64,000 bases of DNA from Lethocerus indicus (lineage: Eukaryota; Arthropoda; Insecta; Hemiptera; Belostomatidae): positions 26,864,365 through 26,928,364 of the forward strand of contig JACDQD010000007.1 in the NCBI GenBank assembly GCA_019843655.1, in the 5' to 3' direction. This document shows, piece after piece, positions 34,408 to 46,460 of this stretch (positions are counted from its first letter, which is position 1; every line of letters begins with the position of its first letter). Made by a program: the position numbers and the translations under genes. Under the pieces are notes generated by a model that did no database searches, had not been told where the DNA came from, and worked only from the letters and a program-made list of their open reading frames with translations.

Positions 34408-34685
34408 TTAATACCGTAGATTTCGTCTGTTTCTGTCTCCTCTTGCCGGTTTGGTCTTTCGCTAGACCGGTTTCGCCTGCTCGCCATCTTCAGTAGCGGT
34501 GTTGGTCACTTCTGGCACTTTGGATGTTTTTCGGACATCCTCACTGCACTCTGCCACTGTCACTTGTACTGGCGAGCAGCCGAAACCGGTCTAGCGAAAG
34601 ACCAAACCGGCGAGAGGAGACAGAAACAGACGAAATCTACGATATTCCAACCCCTCGCAAACCACAAAACAGGTATTCTAAAGTA
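34408..34685. mobile_element. FB family, compact complete inverted repeat
   Basis: Left arm 34408-34570, right arm 34571-34685, with almost no spacer. Arms share private variants (CTTTCGCTAGACC / GGTCTAGCGAAAG and GTCTGTTTCTG / CAGAAACAGAC). The left-arm motif at 34461-34497 has one stem II substitution. The right end is CCTCGCAAACCACAAAACAG followed by GTATTC. Confidence 0.9.
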
Positions 34686-35139
34686 GCCGTTTTTTTAAGG
34701 TAATAAAAATTATGGAATCGGAATTGACTCGGCTTCTGACGTTTCTTTCCAATCGGAAACAAGGACTACTCGATTCCGGTTTCGAAATAGGGTCGCTTAA
34801 ACTATCGATTTCGTTTTATAGCTTAAACAGTTGCGATTCATTCGGTATTCGATTTTTAGAAAATATGTCCACAGATGCGCCCCGAACCGGACTAACAAGG
34901 GAGCCAATTATGACAATTGCCAGTAGTTAGCCGGGATATATTAACCAGTCCCGCTGGACGATATCAAATGACTGTTAATAGGAACCAATCGAAAATTAGT
35001 CCTCTCCCCACGCTCCGCACTTATATTTCGATGTCCGGTTTAAGCCATTACGTCGTGGGATCTCCACAACAATCACTGAAAAGGACATCAGCCGTGTACC
35101 GAACACAGAACTATGCGCAATAAAACAGACACCAGTCTT

Positions 35140-35350
35140 GAATGCCGTAGATTTCGCCATTCGCCGTCTTCAGTAGTCATGTGCGGCAGAACGCGAAATC
35201 TGTTTTTCAATTACAATTTTCTGTTTCTCGGTCCTCAATGATGAGTACCGTCTTCTGTACCGTCTCCTGTCGCCGGTTCCGTCTTTTGCCAGACGCGCCG
35301 GCGTTTCGGTCGTTCACCGTCTTCAGTAGTCTTTTCACTTGTCGCTTCGG
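35140..35350. mobile_element. Degenerate FB family element
   Basis: GCCGTAGATTTCG, TCTCCTGTCGCCGG, TTTTGCCAGACGCGCC and GTTCACCGTCTTCAGTAG are diverged FB left-arm pieces. Confidence 0.6.
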
Positions 35351-36169
35351 CGCTTGTACTGTGTATATACCATTAGAACTGCAGAGGTGTTGACCTCTGT
35401 CTGTCCGTGACGGGTACGCTGAACCCTTTCCGGAAAAGAGAAACAACATTGCGATTGTTGGACAGATTGTTGAAAAACCGTTTTTCTTAACGTTCAGACC
35501 GAATCGGCGCTAATGTATCACCATCGATTTTAGTTAAAGGTAATTTATTTCGGTAGCGGCCCCCGCACGAGCGCCGGGCTCTCCCCGATTAGCGGTGATA
35601 AGGGTTATCGATCCGGCTTCCTCCTGCCGATGATGATCACGCAAGTCGGTAACAAGTCGGGGCAATAGAACTCTTATCAGATACCTGACGTATCCGGTTC
35701 AGTGATAAGGCACGCGGGGGCTCTATTTCAAGGGCCAATAATGCGTCGCTGTACCGGTGTTAACGGAAAATGGCAATTATCACTGTTCCTAGGAGAAACT
35801 ATAATGTAAACCTAAGACAGGAAACTAGGGAGACGTATAAATACTAACTTACATTGACCCATATGTAAGTTATAGTGATGCAATGAAGCCATCTGACCGA
35901 TATTGGTATGAAGGTTTTTTTTATAATTACAATTTTGCATAACATTTTTAGTTAGTTTTTGGTTTTAGGTTTGGTAGTTTTACTGACGCATACTCACACT
36001 GGTTACTTAGACAATCTTACACACACAAACACACACACACGTCGTACTTCAAAATTTTAAAACGAAGCAATCTAACCAATGTTCATATAAAGTTTATACT
36101 TATAATTACTATAACTCACACTAATTACTATGACTCACACATACTCAAATTGGTTACTTTATTTTACAT

Positions 36170-36450
36170 AACTGTTTTGTGGTCTGCGAGGGGTTGGAAT
36201 ACCGTAGATTTCGTGTGTTTCTGTCTCCTCTCTCGCTGGTTTGGTCTTTTGCTAGACCGGTTTCGGCTGCTCGCCATCTTCAGTAGCGGTGTCAGTCACA
36301 GTACAAGTGACAGTGACACAGTGCAGTGAGGATGCCCCCGAAAAACATCCAAAGTGCCAACAGTGACTAACACCGCTACTGAAGCCGAAACAGGTCTAGC
36401 AAAAGACCAAACCAGCGAGAGGAGACAGAAACACAACAAATCTACGGTAT
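36170..36450. mobile_element. FB family complete inverted repeat
   Basis: Left arm from CTGTTTTGTGGTCTGCGAGG with an intact 37-nt motif at 36251-36287 (minus). The right arm runs from AGTACAAGTGACAGTG to AACACAACAAATCTACGG; its motif has a deletion (CTGAAG directly joined to CCGAAACAGG). Confidence 0.9.
36251..36287 (-). ncRNA. Hammerhead-ribozyme-like motif in FB left arm
   Basis: Minus strand in order: GCTA (stem I, 5'), CTGAAGA (CUGANGA core), T, GGC-GAGCA-GCC (stem II and loop), GAA, ACCGGT (stem III, A15.1 to U16.1), C17, TAGC (stem I, 3'). All conserved core positions are met; the single extra T before stem II deviates from the canonical form. Activity is untested, and stem III has no loop, so pairing would need a dimer. 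Confidence 0.4.
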
Positions 36451-36967
36451 ATCATTTATACTTTCATTTCATATATTTCAATATTCGAAGGAAAATATAC
36501 TAATCTCCTTACAATTTGTATTTCGTTATTTGTTTGTATATAATTTCTTTATTCCTCTATTAAATAATTGAATTCATAAAATATGACATTTTCACAATTT
36601 TTGCGACAGTTCAAATTTTAAAAGTATATTGTTTAAAAAAAACCGACGTGAAAAGTCAAATATTTAGATATTTATAGCAATTATAGTATCACAAAAGTTT
36701 CAAACTTTCGTAGTATTGTACAGTTATTGGGATTCGTTTCTCTTTCGTATTTGATTAAAAGAAAACAACAAAAAATGCCCTCTCATCCAAACCAGTTCTG
36801 AATGGCCACCGTGTGAATTCTTATCAGCAGGGAAGAACTAACTACAGGTCCCCCTTATCAATGCGTACGTCGATTCGGGGTCAATAAAGCGATAACGCGA
36901 TCGTCTCAGCGTTCGCTATCGGAATCCGCGCGACCTTCGTTGTTGCCGATGAACACTACGGTTGTAT

Positions 36968-37210
36968 GTAGTTCAACATATCTGTTTTGTTGTCTTCGAG
37001 GGGTTGGAATATCGTAGATTTGTTGTGTTAGTCACTATTGTGGCACTTGGAATGTTTTTAGTGGCATTCTCACTGTTGTCTACAGTGCAAATTGCAGTGA
37101 GGATGCCCCAAAAAACATCCAGAGTGCCAGTAGTGACTAACACCGCTACCGGTCTAGCAAAAGACGGAACCGGCGAGAGGAGACAGAAACACAACAAATT
37201 TACGTTTGTA
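36968..37210. mobile_element. FB family element
   Basis: Left arm ACATATCTGTTTTGTTGTC, right arm GTGAGGATGCCCC to GAGAGGAGACAGAAACAC. The inner ribozyme-like part is deleted on both arms. Both outer arms share the variant ACAACAAAT. Confidence 0.85.
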
Positions 37211-37564
37211 TGATTTGTGTATACAGAAAAAAAAGAAAGGTACAAAAGAAATATAACTCTAGATAACTGGAACGTCTAGATGACTGGAATTGGGGGTAGG
37301 TTGGGCATCCCCTGAGGGTAAAAAGGGAGACATTTTTAGTATTATATCGCACATTTTTTTATTTCAAACCGTATTAAAAAAAACTGAAATATACGACTGA
37401 AAATACAGAAAATTGTAAAAATAAATCGTTAACAAAAAACCCGAAGTGGACCGTGGCATATTCAACTGGTGCAAACACGAGTTAACTCGTTACATCGAAG
37501 CATTTGCACTTAATATACATAATCACTGACTGGCTTCCGGTAAGATTTTTGCCCTGTTTCCGCG

Positions 37565-37620
37565 TGTTCTCGATTGTTGTCCACTTCCGGCGTTTCGGAA
37601 TTGTTACTCCTCCAATTCGG
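37565..37620 (-). repeat. HH2 family, copy 3
   Basis: The minus strand reads CAATTCCGAAACGCCGGAAG followed by TGGACAACAATCGAGAACAC. Confidence 0.55.
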
Positions 37621-38270
37621 GGTCCGACTTGGGGTTACTGGGGACGAACGATCTACCGAGCGATCTTACCGGAAGCCAATCGGCGACAATTCGAATCCCA
37701 ATAAACATTAGTTCGTTTTTGTTCGCGAAAGAACAATATTTCCCCCTGTAAAATAATCCTTCTTACTGAAAACATGTTCTTCAAACTGTTAATTGATGAC
37801 GTACAGACCGATTCTTCGAACTGTGTCCCGCTCTCCAATTGACTCCCCGGGGAAAGTTCGTCCCGGGGACCAATTCTTCGAATTAACAGGCCCATTATGT
37901 TTTTGTTTTTGTTTTTTTCGAAGTCCTTAAATTTTTACACATTACTTGACCTTATATTAATTGGGACCGAGAGGGGCCTGATTCTCAAGGTCCGTTCGGA
38001 ATTCCAGCTTGATTGGAACATTTAATTGTCCGTATAAACACGATCGTAAAGAATTAATGAATTCGAATATATCTCGTGCGGAAACAACAGGTCTCTAGAA
38101 AGTTATTAGCTTGATTGAAGCTGCTGAAAATCGTTGCTCTAAGAAAAACAACATGTACAATTGAAAGTCATAAAGTGTTCCACAGTTTTCCTGACAAATT
38201 ACGGTATTTTGGATTTGTTCTTGTGGGAACAAGCCTATGCCTGGTAAAATATTTGAAATGCGTCCATCCT

Positions 38271-38619
38271 GGCCTATAAGTAGTTATTTAATGATACTAC
38301 AGCTCGACATGCCGGTCTATAAGAATTTATTTAATGATTCTATATATCGACATATCGGTCTCTAAGAATTTATTTAATGATTCTATAGTTCGACATGCCA
38401 GTCTAAGATAATTTTTTAATGATTCGATAGAAATACTGTTCTATAATTAGTTAACGATTCGATAGCCCGACTAGTCTATAAGTAGTTATTTAATGATTGC
38501 TGTACATTCCGGTCTGTAAGTTTTTATCTGATTATTCCCCCGACATTATGGTCTATTAGCATTATGGTGTATTATGGTCTATAAGCAGCTATTTAATGAT
38601 TCCGATAGACCGACTTATT
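38271..38619 (+). repeat. 43-bp minisatellite, about nine units
   Basis: The first three units (38271-38313, 38314-38356, 38357-38399) are each exactly 43 bp: GGTCTATAAG, TTATTTAATGAT, a variable middle, TCGACAT, then GCC or ATC. Later units (from 38400, 38439, 38473, 38511, 38550, 38576) are shorter and more diverged, with the best-kept last unit starting near 38576. Confidence 0.85.
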
Positions 38620-38939
38620 GTTAGGGGTGCCTTCATTAGTTGACTTTGAGTACTGTCTCATTTTACTTTCGGAGATGCTCATATTCTAAAATATTCATCG
38701 CTACTTTAAGATCCTCGTTAGCGTCCTCTGTCCTTCGGTCGTTTCATCCAGAGTTTTCTCTCCCCCCCCCTTCCCCCTCGCCGTATTCATTAAGATAATT
38801 AGTTCCCAGTAATTATATGTATACTGTTCCCGTTTCATTCCTTTTTTTTTATTTCTTCCCCATTTAAGGGCAGAAATGCGGCCTTTTTCAGGGGTAGGTG
38901 CCGTATTCAAACGTCGTTGTAAATTCCTGGTTATTGTAG

Positions 38940-38964
38940 TGACGTCATTGGCGTAGTGACGTCA
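38940..38964. promoter_or_regulatory. Two palindromic CREs in a 17-bp tandem duplication
   Basis: TGACGTCA at 38940-38947 and 38957-38964, with ATTGG (reverse CCAAT) just after the first and AATCGG after the second. It precedes a GC-richer stretch (about 38970-39330). No gene is recognised downstream. Confidence 0.35.
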
Positions 38965-39157
38965 ATCGGTGAGCTCTGACCCTCCCCGTCGTCGTCCTCG
39001 ACCCACTTCCGGTCGGGTTTGAGGAAAACTCGATTCCAGTTTCCGTTGGCGCCGTTCACCTTTGGTTTTCCCCGCGACCCACGCGGGGGATAGCTTTCGA
39101 TCGCGGCCTCGTTCGATATTCATTCAAGGGCTCTACGGGCAAATGTCTCTTCTATGC

Positions 39158-39216
39158 TGCCTTCTTCCCTCTCCTCTTCTCGGTCTTTCCCTAGACCGGT
39201 TACGGCCTTGGGAAGG
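39158..39216 (-). mobile_element. Probable FB fragment
   Basis: CTCTCCTCTTCTCGGTC then TTTCCCTAGACCGGTTACGG resembles the FB left arm without the stem II/CUGANGA part. Confidence 0.4.
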
Positions 39217-40102
39217 GTTTTTTTTTCGCAGCGGTCCACTGCCTCCTGGCTCCCACCGCCCCCTAGGGTGGACGCCAACTACGAGGTTCGCGGGAGGAAG
39301 CCGACGACGGGTATGAGCCCCGGGAGTGACAGTGCTCATCCAGAGTTTGACGAACATGTCCCCCGACACAAGTCTCGCAAATACCGACCAGAATGGAGAA
39401 TCGAATAAACAAAAAACATATAGAAAAAATGACCTGTTTAGGTCCGTCGCCATATCTAGCAGCGGAGCAAGTGACAGGTTGTCACTTATTTCGCTTGTAC
39501 TGTGACTCGAACGCACAGCGAGTCCAAGATATTCCCGGGGACTACACTTTTTACCGAGTTAATTAAGCCTCCTCCCACCGCCAGTAGACAAAGCGAGCCC
39601 CCCCAATAACAGTGGTCTGTTCTCTATGGGACTTCGTCCAGACCCCGGTTTCGTGTGCCCCCCTACGTTCCGTAAAACTGTACGTTTTTACGACCTTTAC
39701 CGCCAAAGATCTTGAGACGTCAAACAAAAAAAAACCAAAAAAAAAATGGAGCCGCCACAACGCCTAATTATAGGCGAGACCTTGATTGTCTCCTGACGTT
39801 GACAAGAAAAACGAGGGACCGAAAGGTTGTGCAACCGGTCGCCAAGTGCGCAGTTGCTCCACTTTGCGAAATAGCGACCCGGTCCCACAAGCCCTTGGCG
39901 CTCCAGTAACTCTTGGTGATTCCCAAGCAATATCGATTAATTAACCAGCACCCCAGCAGGCTTGGCACGAATTCCATTTCGGCCTATTTTCGACGGAAAC
40001 AATGATTAACCGAGGTTTCCTCGCCCATAAATCGAATTGTCCACTGGCCGGTTACGGAATTTTTTTCTCCGTTCGGATACCGCCCGAGCGGGCACTATTA
40101 GA

Positions 40103-40184
40103 AGGGTTTTCGTTCTTTCCCTCTTGGCGAGGTGTTGTTCGCTTCGGATGTTTCGGAATATCCTACCGGTTCCGCCATAGTCCC
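40103..40184 (-). repeat. HH2 family, copy 4
   Basis: The minus strand reads GGCGGAACCGGTAGGATATT, CCGAAACATCCGAAGCGAAC, AACACCTCGCC. Confidence 0.65.
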
Positions 40185-41286
40185 AAGTACCGCACTCGAT
40201 TGTCGATTGGGAAAAGCGAAATATTACTCCTCCATGCCCTGAATAGGGAGTATATTCCTGAACGTTGCGGCCGTATCGACGAACCGTTAAAAGTTTGATG
40301 GGCGGATAAACGGCGTAATTATACAATCGATGGTAGTTCGCTCCGACGAGAGACGGGATCTAAGTTCTTTAGGCGTCGCAGCGACGCTGTACTAGGCCCA
40401 TCCGCCCCGCAGGAGATCTTCGCCGGTTCCTGATTGGGGAAGCGGGAGGAGGAGGAGGAGGAGGATCACGTACAATTACAAATAACTTTATTTTTCTATG
40501 GATACAAATATTACATCGAGCCTTTCTACACATGTATATATGCTTAAATATTGTGCGTACAGGAATCTTGAAATATTTACGATATTGGTGTGATAGTCGG
40601 GAAAATTTACAATAAAATCCCGAGGACTTAAGCTAAGGAGGATCACGTGATGGGGGACTTGTCGCTCTAGGATGAGGCCAGAAGAGAGTCCTAGTGACGG
40701 CGGTGGAACTCTCTTTGAGCACCGGGACAGTTCGCAGCAAGTGCTGTGTCCCCGCCGGCCGTCTCCGGATGAGCAGTGACGAATCGATTCGTAACGAAAG
40801 GTCGATGAACCGGTCACCAGCGGCGGGTGGAGGCAGTATTGAGAGCAGGACTCTCATCACACATGCCGACCAGAAGAGAGAATCGAATAAAAAATGTAAA
40901 AAATATTAGCCCGTTGAACGAGAAGAAGGAGGGGGGGTTGCGACATTTTCTGCGTGACGTCAGAGATTTCATTTTCTCAACACGAAGTCAGCGCCCGGAG
41001 TTTCGGAAATGGAAAACTTTGTCGAGGGGGGTGGAGGGGGGAAGAAAACTCTTTTAAGGGGGTCGTCTCCAATTATTATCAAGTCGGACTCGCGCCGTTT
41101 TCCTACTCGGAAAACATTTATTACAACTGTTGTACAACTTTAAACATTCCTCATTTTAATTGTTGACAATGGAAAATTGTATTTACTTTAAAAATGATAA
41201 AATTCCAATATATGATACAAACACCATCGTTATTGACGATTTTCCTCCACCTTTCAATAACCCTCTTGAGAAAGAGGACGGCATTG

Positions 41287-41523
41287 AATTAACCCTCTAC
41301 GGGCCGAATTTTAATTTTGAATCCAAAAAAATTGGTGGAACAAAAAATCAGCAATTATAAACCTATATATGCGAATAAAAAAAATTGATATTGATATCGG
41401 TTGTCTTGACAACGTTATAAGATTAAAATTTATGAGCCATCTCACGAAAAGAGCTATAATTAATTGGTAAAATCTCGATAAATTGAAATGTGACCTGAAA
41501 GTTACACGGGCCCGTATAAGGTT
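41287..41523. mobile_element. TTAACC-type (piggyBac-like) MITE, copy 1
   Basis: Begins TTAACCCTCTACGGGCC and ends GGCCCGTATAAGGTT, imperfect 15-bp inverted termini. An inverted relative lies at 53523-53755 and a shorter one at 46774-46872. Confidence 0.65.
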
Positions 41524-41651
41524 ACATTGTTCTTCGATCGTATTTTCCGCAAATATTTTCCACGAAGAAGTGCGTGTTTCTAGTTCGGTATGAGGGCCCA
41601 CCTTAGGTCAGTTATTTACAAACTTTGTGGTACTGTTCCTTTAAATATTTA

Positions 41652-41656
<5 letters not shown>

Positions 41657-41719
<63 letters not shown>
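41657..41719. repeat. (TA)n microsatellite
   Basis: About 60 bp of pure TA repeat. Confidence 0.95.
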
Positions 41720-41722
<3 letters not shown>

Positions 41723-42361
41723 CTGTTGCACAACAATGCCCAATGTAGACAGTTGCCAAATTAGCTAGAATATTAAACCCTCCGAAGAGCGATAGACATT
41801 TAAAGGTCGAAACAAATTCTCTAGCGTGAGTTCAAAAAAACTACGGCGGCCCCAATATTGCTGAAATTCTAATATAGCGAAACCTATCATGGAATGCGCC
41901 CAATACACGAAGGATACATATCGGGTATATTATTGCGTTCCTAGAATATTCTAGCCTCACACCGAGGAGTGGGGAAATACGTTTTGGTTTTCGGAGAAAG
42001 GTCCGAAAATAATGTTCTATATAACAGCCGAAATGGTTTAGCGCGAATCCCCTTGGCTACCGAAATAGTCCTAGATAGTGTCAGTGCAGAAACTCACCTC
42101 ACGATACTTAAACCTTAATCGAGTCTTAGTTAATCCTAGCAATCTTCGTCAACCCTTTACACTATGTTGTAATTCATATCATTTGTTTATAAGCTAACCC
42201 GTGTAATGGTAGTTGTAATTTTTCACTCATTAATTAGACAATTGATTGAAACAAAAAACGAAAAATCCCCCTTTCTTGAGGGGCTCGAAAAACGAGTGCA
42301 AAGGGTTAAAATGTATGGAATAAATATAAATATAACTTTAAAATTATAATCATCGTAATTT

Positions 42362-42402
42362 AACATATCTGTTTTGTGGTCTGCGAGGGGTTGGAATACC
42401 TT
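42362..42402 (-). mobile_element. FB terminal fragment
   Basis: ACATATCTGTTTTGTGGTC then TGCGAGGGGTTGGAATACC, the outermost 40 bp of the FB left arm only. Confidence 0.75.
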
Positions 42403-42626
42403 GGCAGGGCATGGGGGGTTCTCACAGTAAACCAAACGTTGTGGTAAAAAAATTATTTTAAATCAAGTAAACACGAGTAAAATTCATAATTCATAAATCA
42501 TAAAATACATGAGTCGAATTCTGTGATTCGAGTTGAAAAATAAATTTTCGGTTCTCCTGTTCAAAATTGTTGAGTGCCCGTTCGGAAAACAGACAGGCGT
42601 TGTTGTGCTGATTAAACAATGTCCCT

Positions 42627-42986
42627 TTAAACAATGTCCGAACCGACACAACGCGGGACAGACATTTTCTCGATATTTAATTGCAAAAAAATTATTAAAT
42701 TTTTCCGCGAGACATCGAAAAATCGTGTTCCCGAATTTCCGATATCTACAAGACACGATTCCACGTCATTTAACAAAGTTTTTCGGGTCTTGCTATATCC
42801 GGAAAGTTGCATCACACTCCACGTTATTACGCCACGTTGCGAAATCGCGAAATCATTGATTTTTTCGCATTGTTCAAAGCGAAACTGTTGGCTGGGTAGC
42901 ATTGTCGTGAGGAACGTCGTCGAATCCGTGTCCCAGATGTCGGGGGTATTTTTTTGTTTTCCACTCACAACCTGCGATAAAAACAT
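42627..42986 (-). pseudogene. Possible piggyBac-type transposase fragment
   Basis: A 119-codon minus frame includes NTPDIWDTDSTTFLTTMLP then SQQFRFEQCEKINDF, which resembles the piggyBac motif of a Leu/Ile-Trp, a Met, then RF and RFDD. The rest of the frame shows no DDD catalytic motif. It may be coincidental. Confidence 0.25.
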
Positions 42987-43244
42987 TTTTGTTTTAACAA
43001 CAAAACAAACTTTTCACTGTCTCGTATCGCTAGCAAAATAAAAAAATTTTGTATTTTCGTCCAAAACCTGATGTAACGATATTGTCAGGTTATTGTTCAA
43101 ATTATACCCCCTGTATAAGACGGTTCATGGAGTTTTTTTCTGCGCGATATTAGTTTCCAATATTTTTCTTTACTTTTATCTAAACGATGTAAAATAAAGG
43201 TACTTTTCCTTTAAATAAATCTCAAAGATGTTAGAAAAACTCAA

Positions 43245-43345
43245 TCCGGACGATTCGAACCGCGTACCATTGCGAATGCTCTTCTTCGTGTGGCACGTTG
43301 AAAGATTGCACCGCCAACGTACTCGGTCAGAGATCTTTTCAATTC
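43245..43345 (-). repeat. tRNA-like SINE head
   Basis: The minus strand has ACCGAGTACGTTGGCGG (A-box-like) and, about 45 nt later, GCGGTTCGAATC (B-box-like). Spacing and motifs fit a tRNA-derived pol III promoter, but no cloverleaf can be completed. Confidence 0.35.
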
Positions 43346-43369
43346 TAGCTAAATCCCAAATTTTCATCA

Positions 43370-44090
43370 ATTTTTACAAAAATTAAGATTGAAGAAAAAA
43401 GGAAAACTCGCTTTGTTTTGAATGAATTCAGAGAACATTAGGTCCCAAACGAACATTCCCCTAATGATTGTAAGAAATTTGGCGGAATTCTACATTATTT
43501 GGCGATTTTTGCTTGCGCCCCCGGCTAAAGGAAAAGTACCAAAATAAAGTACTTTTTTTGGGGGGGTTTTGTTCAGTGTTGCTCTCATACCGATTATAGG
43601 ATTTTCGGTCTCGGTTTCGCCTATAGTGTGCCCTAAAAGTGGGGCTGTAATTTCGGTCTCTCTTTACAGAATTTCGAAAGGCTGTTTTCCAAGGATCGAA
43701 ACCTAATCGTCTAATCTGAATTTCCAGTTATCGATCTCCGAAAGGGACGTCGTGCGCGTGTGTGTATTCAAATTGCCAGTCGCTTTCAAAAGCGAGGTCT
43801 CAGTTTTGAATTTCCTATATCCTTTCATTATTCACGAAGAGCTCTCTCTCTCTCTCTGTCTATACGGGGATGTGTCTGTACGGGATTTTCGGTAATAACC
43901 CGGAATTTGTGTTTCGGTTTCCCCGAATTCCAGGATTTGCCCCACACATAATATCCTTTTCTTTGTTCCGGGATTTACGTCCTCTTGCACAAAGCCGACG
44001 ACGGATTACAATCAAAATCCTCCTTCTGGAACCTAAAACCGACAAATTCACCCCAACACACCCTTGAAATTGTATTTCACGAAGGAACAG
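43370..44090. other. Spacer, nothing recognised
   Basis: Contains a short CT-rich run near 43841-43860 and no gene or repeat I can name. Confidence 0.4.
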
Positions 44091-44372
44091 TCACTTGAAC
44101 TGAACAAAGCTAACTGAACGAAACTGTAGCGCAACTCTGTCTGTATTCACTTTAATGGCAGATGTCCTCTTTTTCATAAGGAAACACATTTGGCCCAGTT
44201 TCTCGATGTCATCCTCGTTCACCTCCAATTCCAGATCTCTGGCGGTTGTTACAATTTCATCCATAATTTCAGGGGTGTCGCCCTCGAACGAAGGGCGGAC
44301 ACAGCTTTCGCCGGCCGGAAACCAACTGTCGTCGAGTGATTTCTGACCGCGCCTTTTCAATAAGAATGTCAA
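44091..44372 (-). pseudogene. Tigger/pogo-like transposase C-terminal relic
   Basis: The minus frame includes EIMDEIVTTARDLELEVNED then DIEKLGQM, similar to the ARxLGLEVxExDVEEL segment found after the DDE domain of Tigger/pogo transposases. It has no intact catalytic domain. Confidence 0.4.
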
Positions 44373-44399
44373 ATTTTTCTATCAGAAACGTTTTTAAAG

Positions 44400-46455
44400 T
44401 CATTTTTGAGGAGAATTGGCATGCTTCACGGTGCCGGCTGTTCCGAGAGCCGAGAGGTTTTCGTTGGAATTAGTTTCTGTTCGTTGTCCGAACACAAAAA
44501 TCTTTCCGGAAAGTGTTCGTTGTCCGAACTGTCGGTTAACCGATCACCCACTGTATATAGAAACTGTGTAAAAATTGTAGGAAATACAGACTGTAGGAGT
44601 GGGGGATGGATTGAGGTGGTGCCGGTAGTGGGGGTACCGGCCTCTAGCAGAGCTGGCCGCCGGCTCTCAGGCTCAGTCGTTGCTCGGACTCCGTCCTAAG
44701 TGGGTTGAAAATTTCCCCCGAATAAACCCCGTTTAGCGTAGTCGAAATCGCCACCTCCAGCCATCGGCGTTGACGAATTCCCGATCACCTGAGTGTGGCC
44801 CAGGCTCCGCCATTGACCGCCACTCTGTCAGGTATGCCAACAACAACAACCGAGTGTTTATCCCAAATTTACCCTCTCAACGCGTTCTGCGTACGAGCCC
44901 TTCGTTAGCGACATCGCCGCGATGAGTACTTCGATTATATTCCTCTCTGGGTTTTGAATGCGTGAATCGCGATGTACTGGGATGACACGTTGAAATATAA
45001 AGCGTTCCCTTGGCAAAGTTTCGAATAGTCCCTCCTGTAACCTTCACCGGGAGAAGGTTATGCCGCCAGTCCGCCTGTTATTAATAAGTAACAGGTTCGG
45101 CGTCGAGAAAATAAATTACCACTTAATATACTTTCTTAATATATTTTCTTCGCCAATAAATATTTTTGGTCAAAGTTAATTTTTGGAGTATTTCGAAAAA
45201 CAAAAATTCTTTTTATGCGAAAATCAATTTACGTATAATATGAGCAATTTTCTTGACGAACATCAATAAAACGTATAGTCACAAAATGCGAGAAATACTA
45301 CCAAGTAAGAGATTGAATTGAAATTCTAGAAAATAGACCGATAATAGAAGAAAAAGTAATAAAGTTATTTCCTGGGACGATTATCTTCAATAACCCGTAG
45401 GCAAGCCGCCCAATAAAAATAATTATAGAGGAAGAAAAAAGAAAATATTTTGGTCAAACTTTGGTCAAAAACGAATTTTTTTTAAATGTACCTAAGCGCT
45501 CAGACACAAAATTGAACCGTTAATCAACCCACAATAGCGCTACTTTCCTTGCCCATTTTTTCAACTATTTTGTCAATGTTAATTTTTGGGTATTTAGAAA
45601 AATACAAATCTTTATTTTAAATGCACCGTTGCGGAAAATATAAGCTGAACAACGTCACGACGCTATATTGTCTGTTTAATTTTCTTAGTGTTTTCAGAAC
45701 AATCTCAAACAAAAACAATCTCGGCCGCAAATTCCGGTTACTTTTAGTAACATATCTTGGCGTTATTTACCGAAAAATACCGGTAGCTGTTGAGATATAC
45801 AGTTCAGTCAGTGTTTATGCTGTTCAGCGTGGACAACATAACCTGGCTTGGGGTAGGTTGCAGTGGCTCTGGCACGCTGTCAACTCGAGCGGTTAAAACC
45901 TCAAAACCGAATCCAGTTTAAAAATCGCTTTTTTCCCCTTAATATCGTATGCTATTTGTAATTCCGTGACTTAAAGTTTAACGCCGGAATATCAGGATAT
46001 CGTAAATGTGGTTCATTTATATTTTAAAGCGTTAATATGGCTCCCCTAGGTTTCGGCCTAAAGCCATCGTCGCCTCCTGAATACGGTTTTTTCGCGGATC
46101 ACTATACTGAACACTGGTAGATCGACTGCTGATATACATGTTACCAAATGGTAAGTTGTTATAGTTCTTTCTATTGGTTTGTGTAGGCGTTAATGTACAC
46201 TGTATTAAATAACCATGGGACAGTATTGAGAACAAGACTTTCCCAAATACAGCCTATAGATATATGTATATATTTTATATATATATATATTATCTATATA
46301 TTTTATCTATATGCTATATATAAACTGGCCATAAATAACACAAAGAATTAGCCCGCGATGAAGGGGAGCAAATCAGTTCGGAATGTAATGTTAAAATACC
46401 GGTAGCCAGGGGGGGGCAGTATTGAGAGCATAAATATACTTATATTGAGAGCATA
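44400..46455. other. Spacer, nothing recognised
   Basis: Moderately GC-rich up to about 45100, then AT-rich. TA-rich tracts near 46260-46320. No gene supported. Confidence 0.4.
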
Positions 46456-46460
46456 TATTA

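Larger units (their letters stand above)
40190..42360. other. Spacer with microsatellite and MITE only
   Basis: No gene recognised. It includes a (TA)n tract (41657-41719) and the TTAACC-type MITE at 41287-41523. Confidence 0.45.

Noticed and set aside
35550..35730. GCCCCCGC ... GCGGGGGC inverted pair suggesting a TIR element
   Set aside because: Only about 10 bp match, and no similarity extends inward.
38271..38619. CRISPR-like regular repeats
   Set aside because: Units are contiguous without unique spacers, and the genome is eukaryotic; it is a minisatellite.
43245..43345. Functional tRNA gene
   Set aside because: A- and B-box-like motifs exist, but acceptor and anticodon stems do not form.
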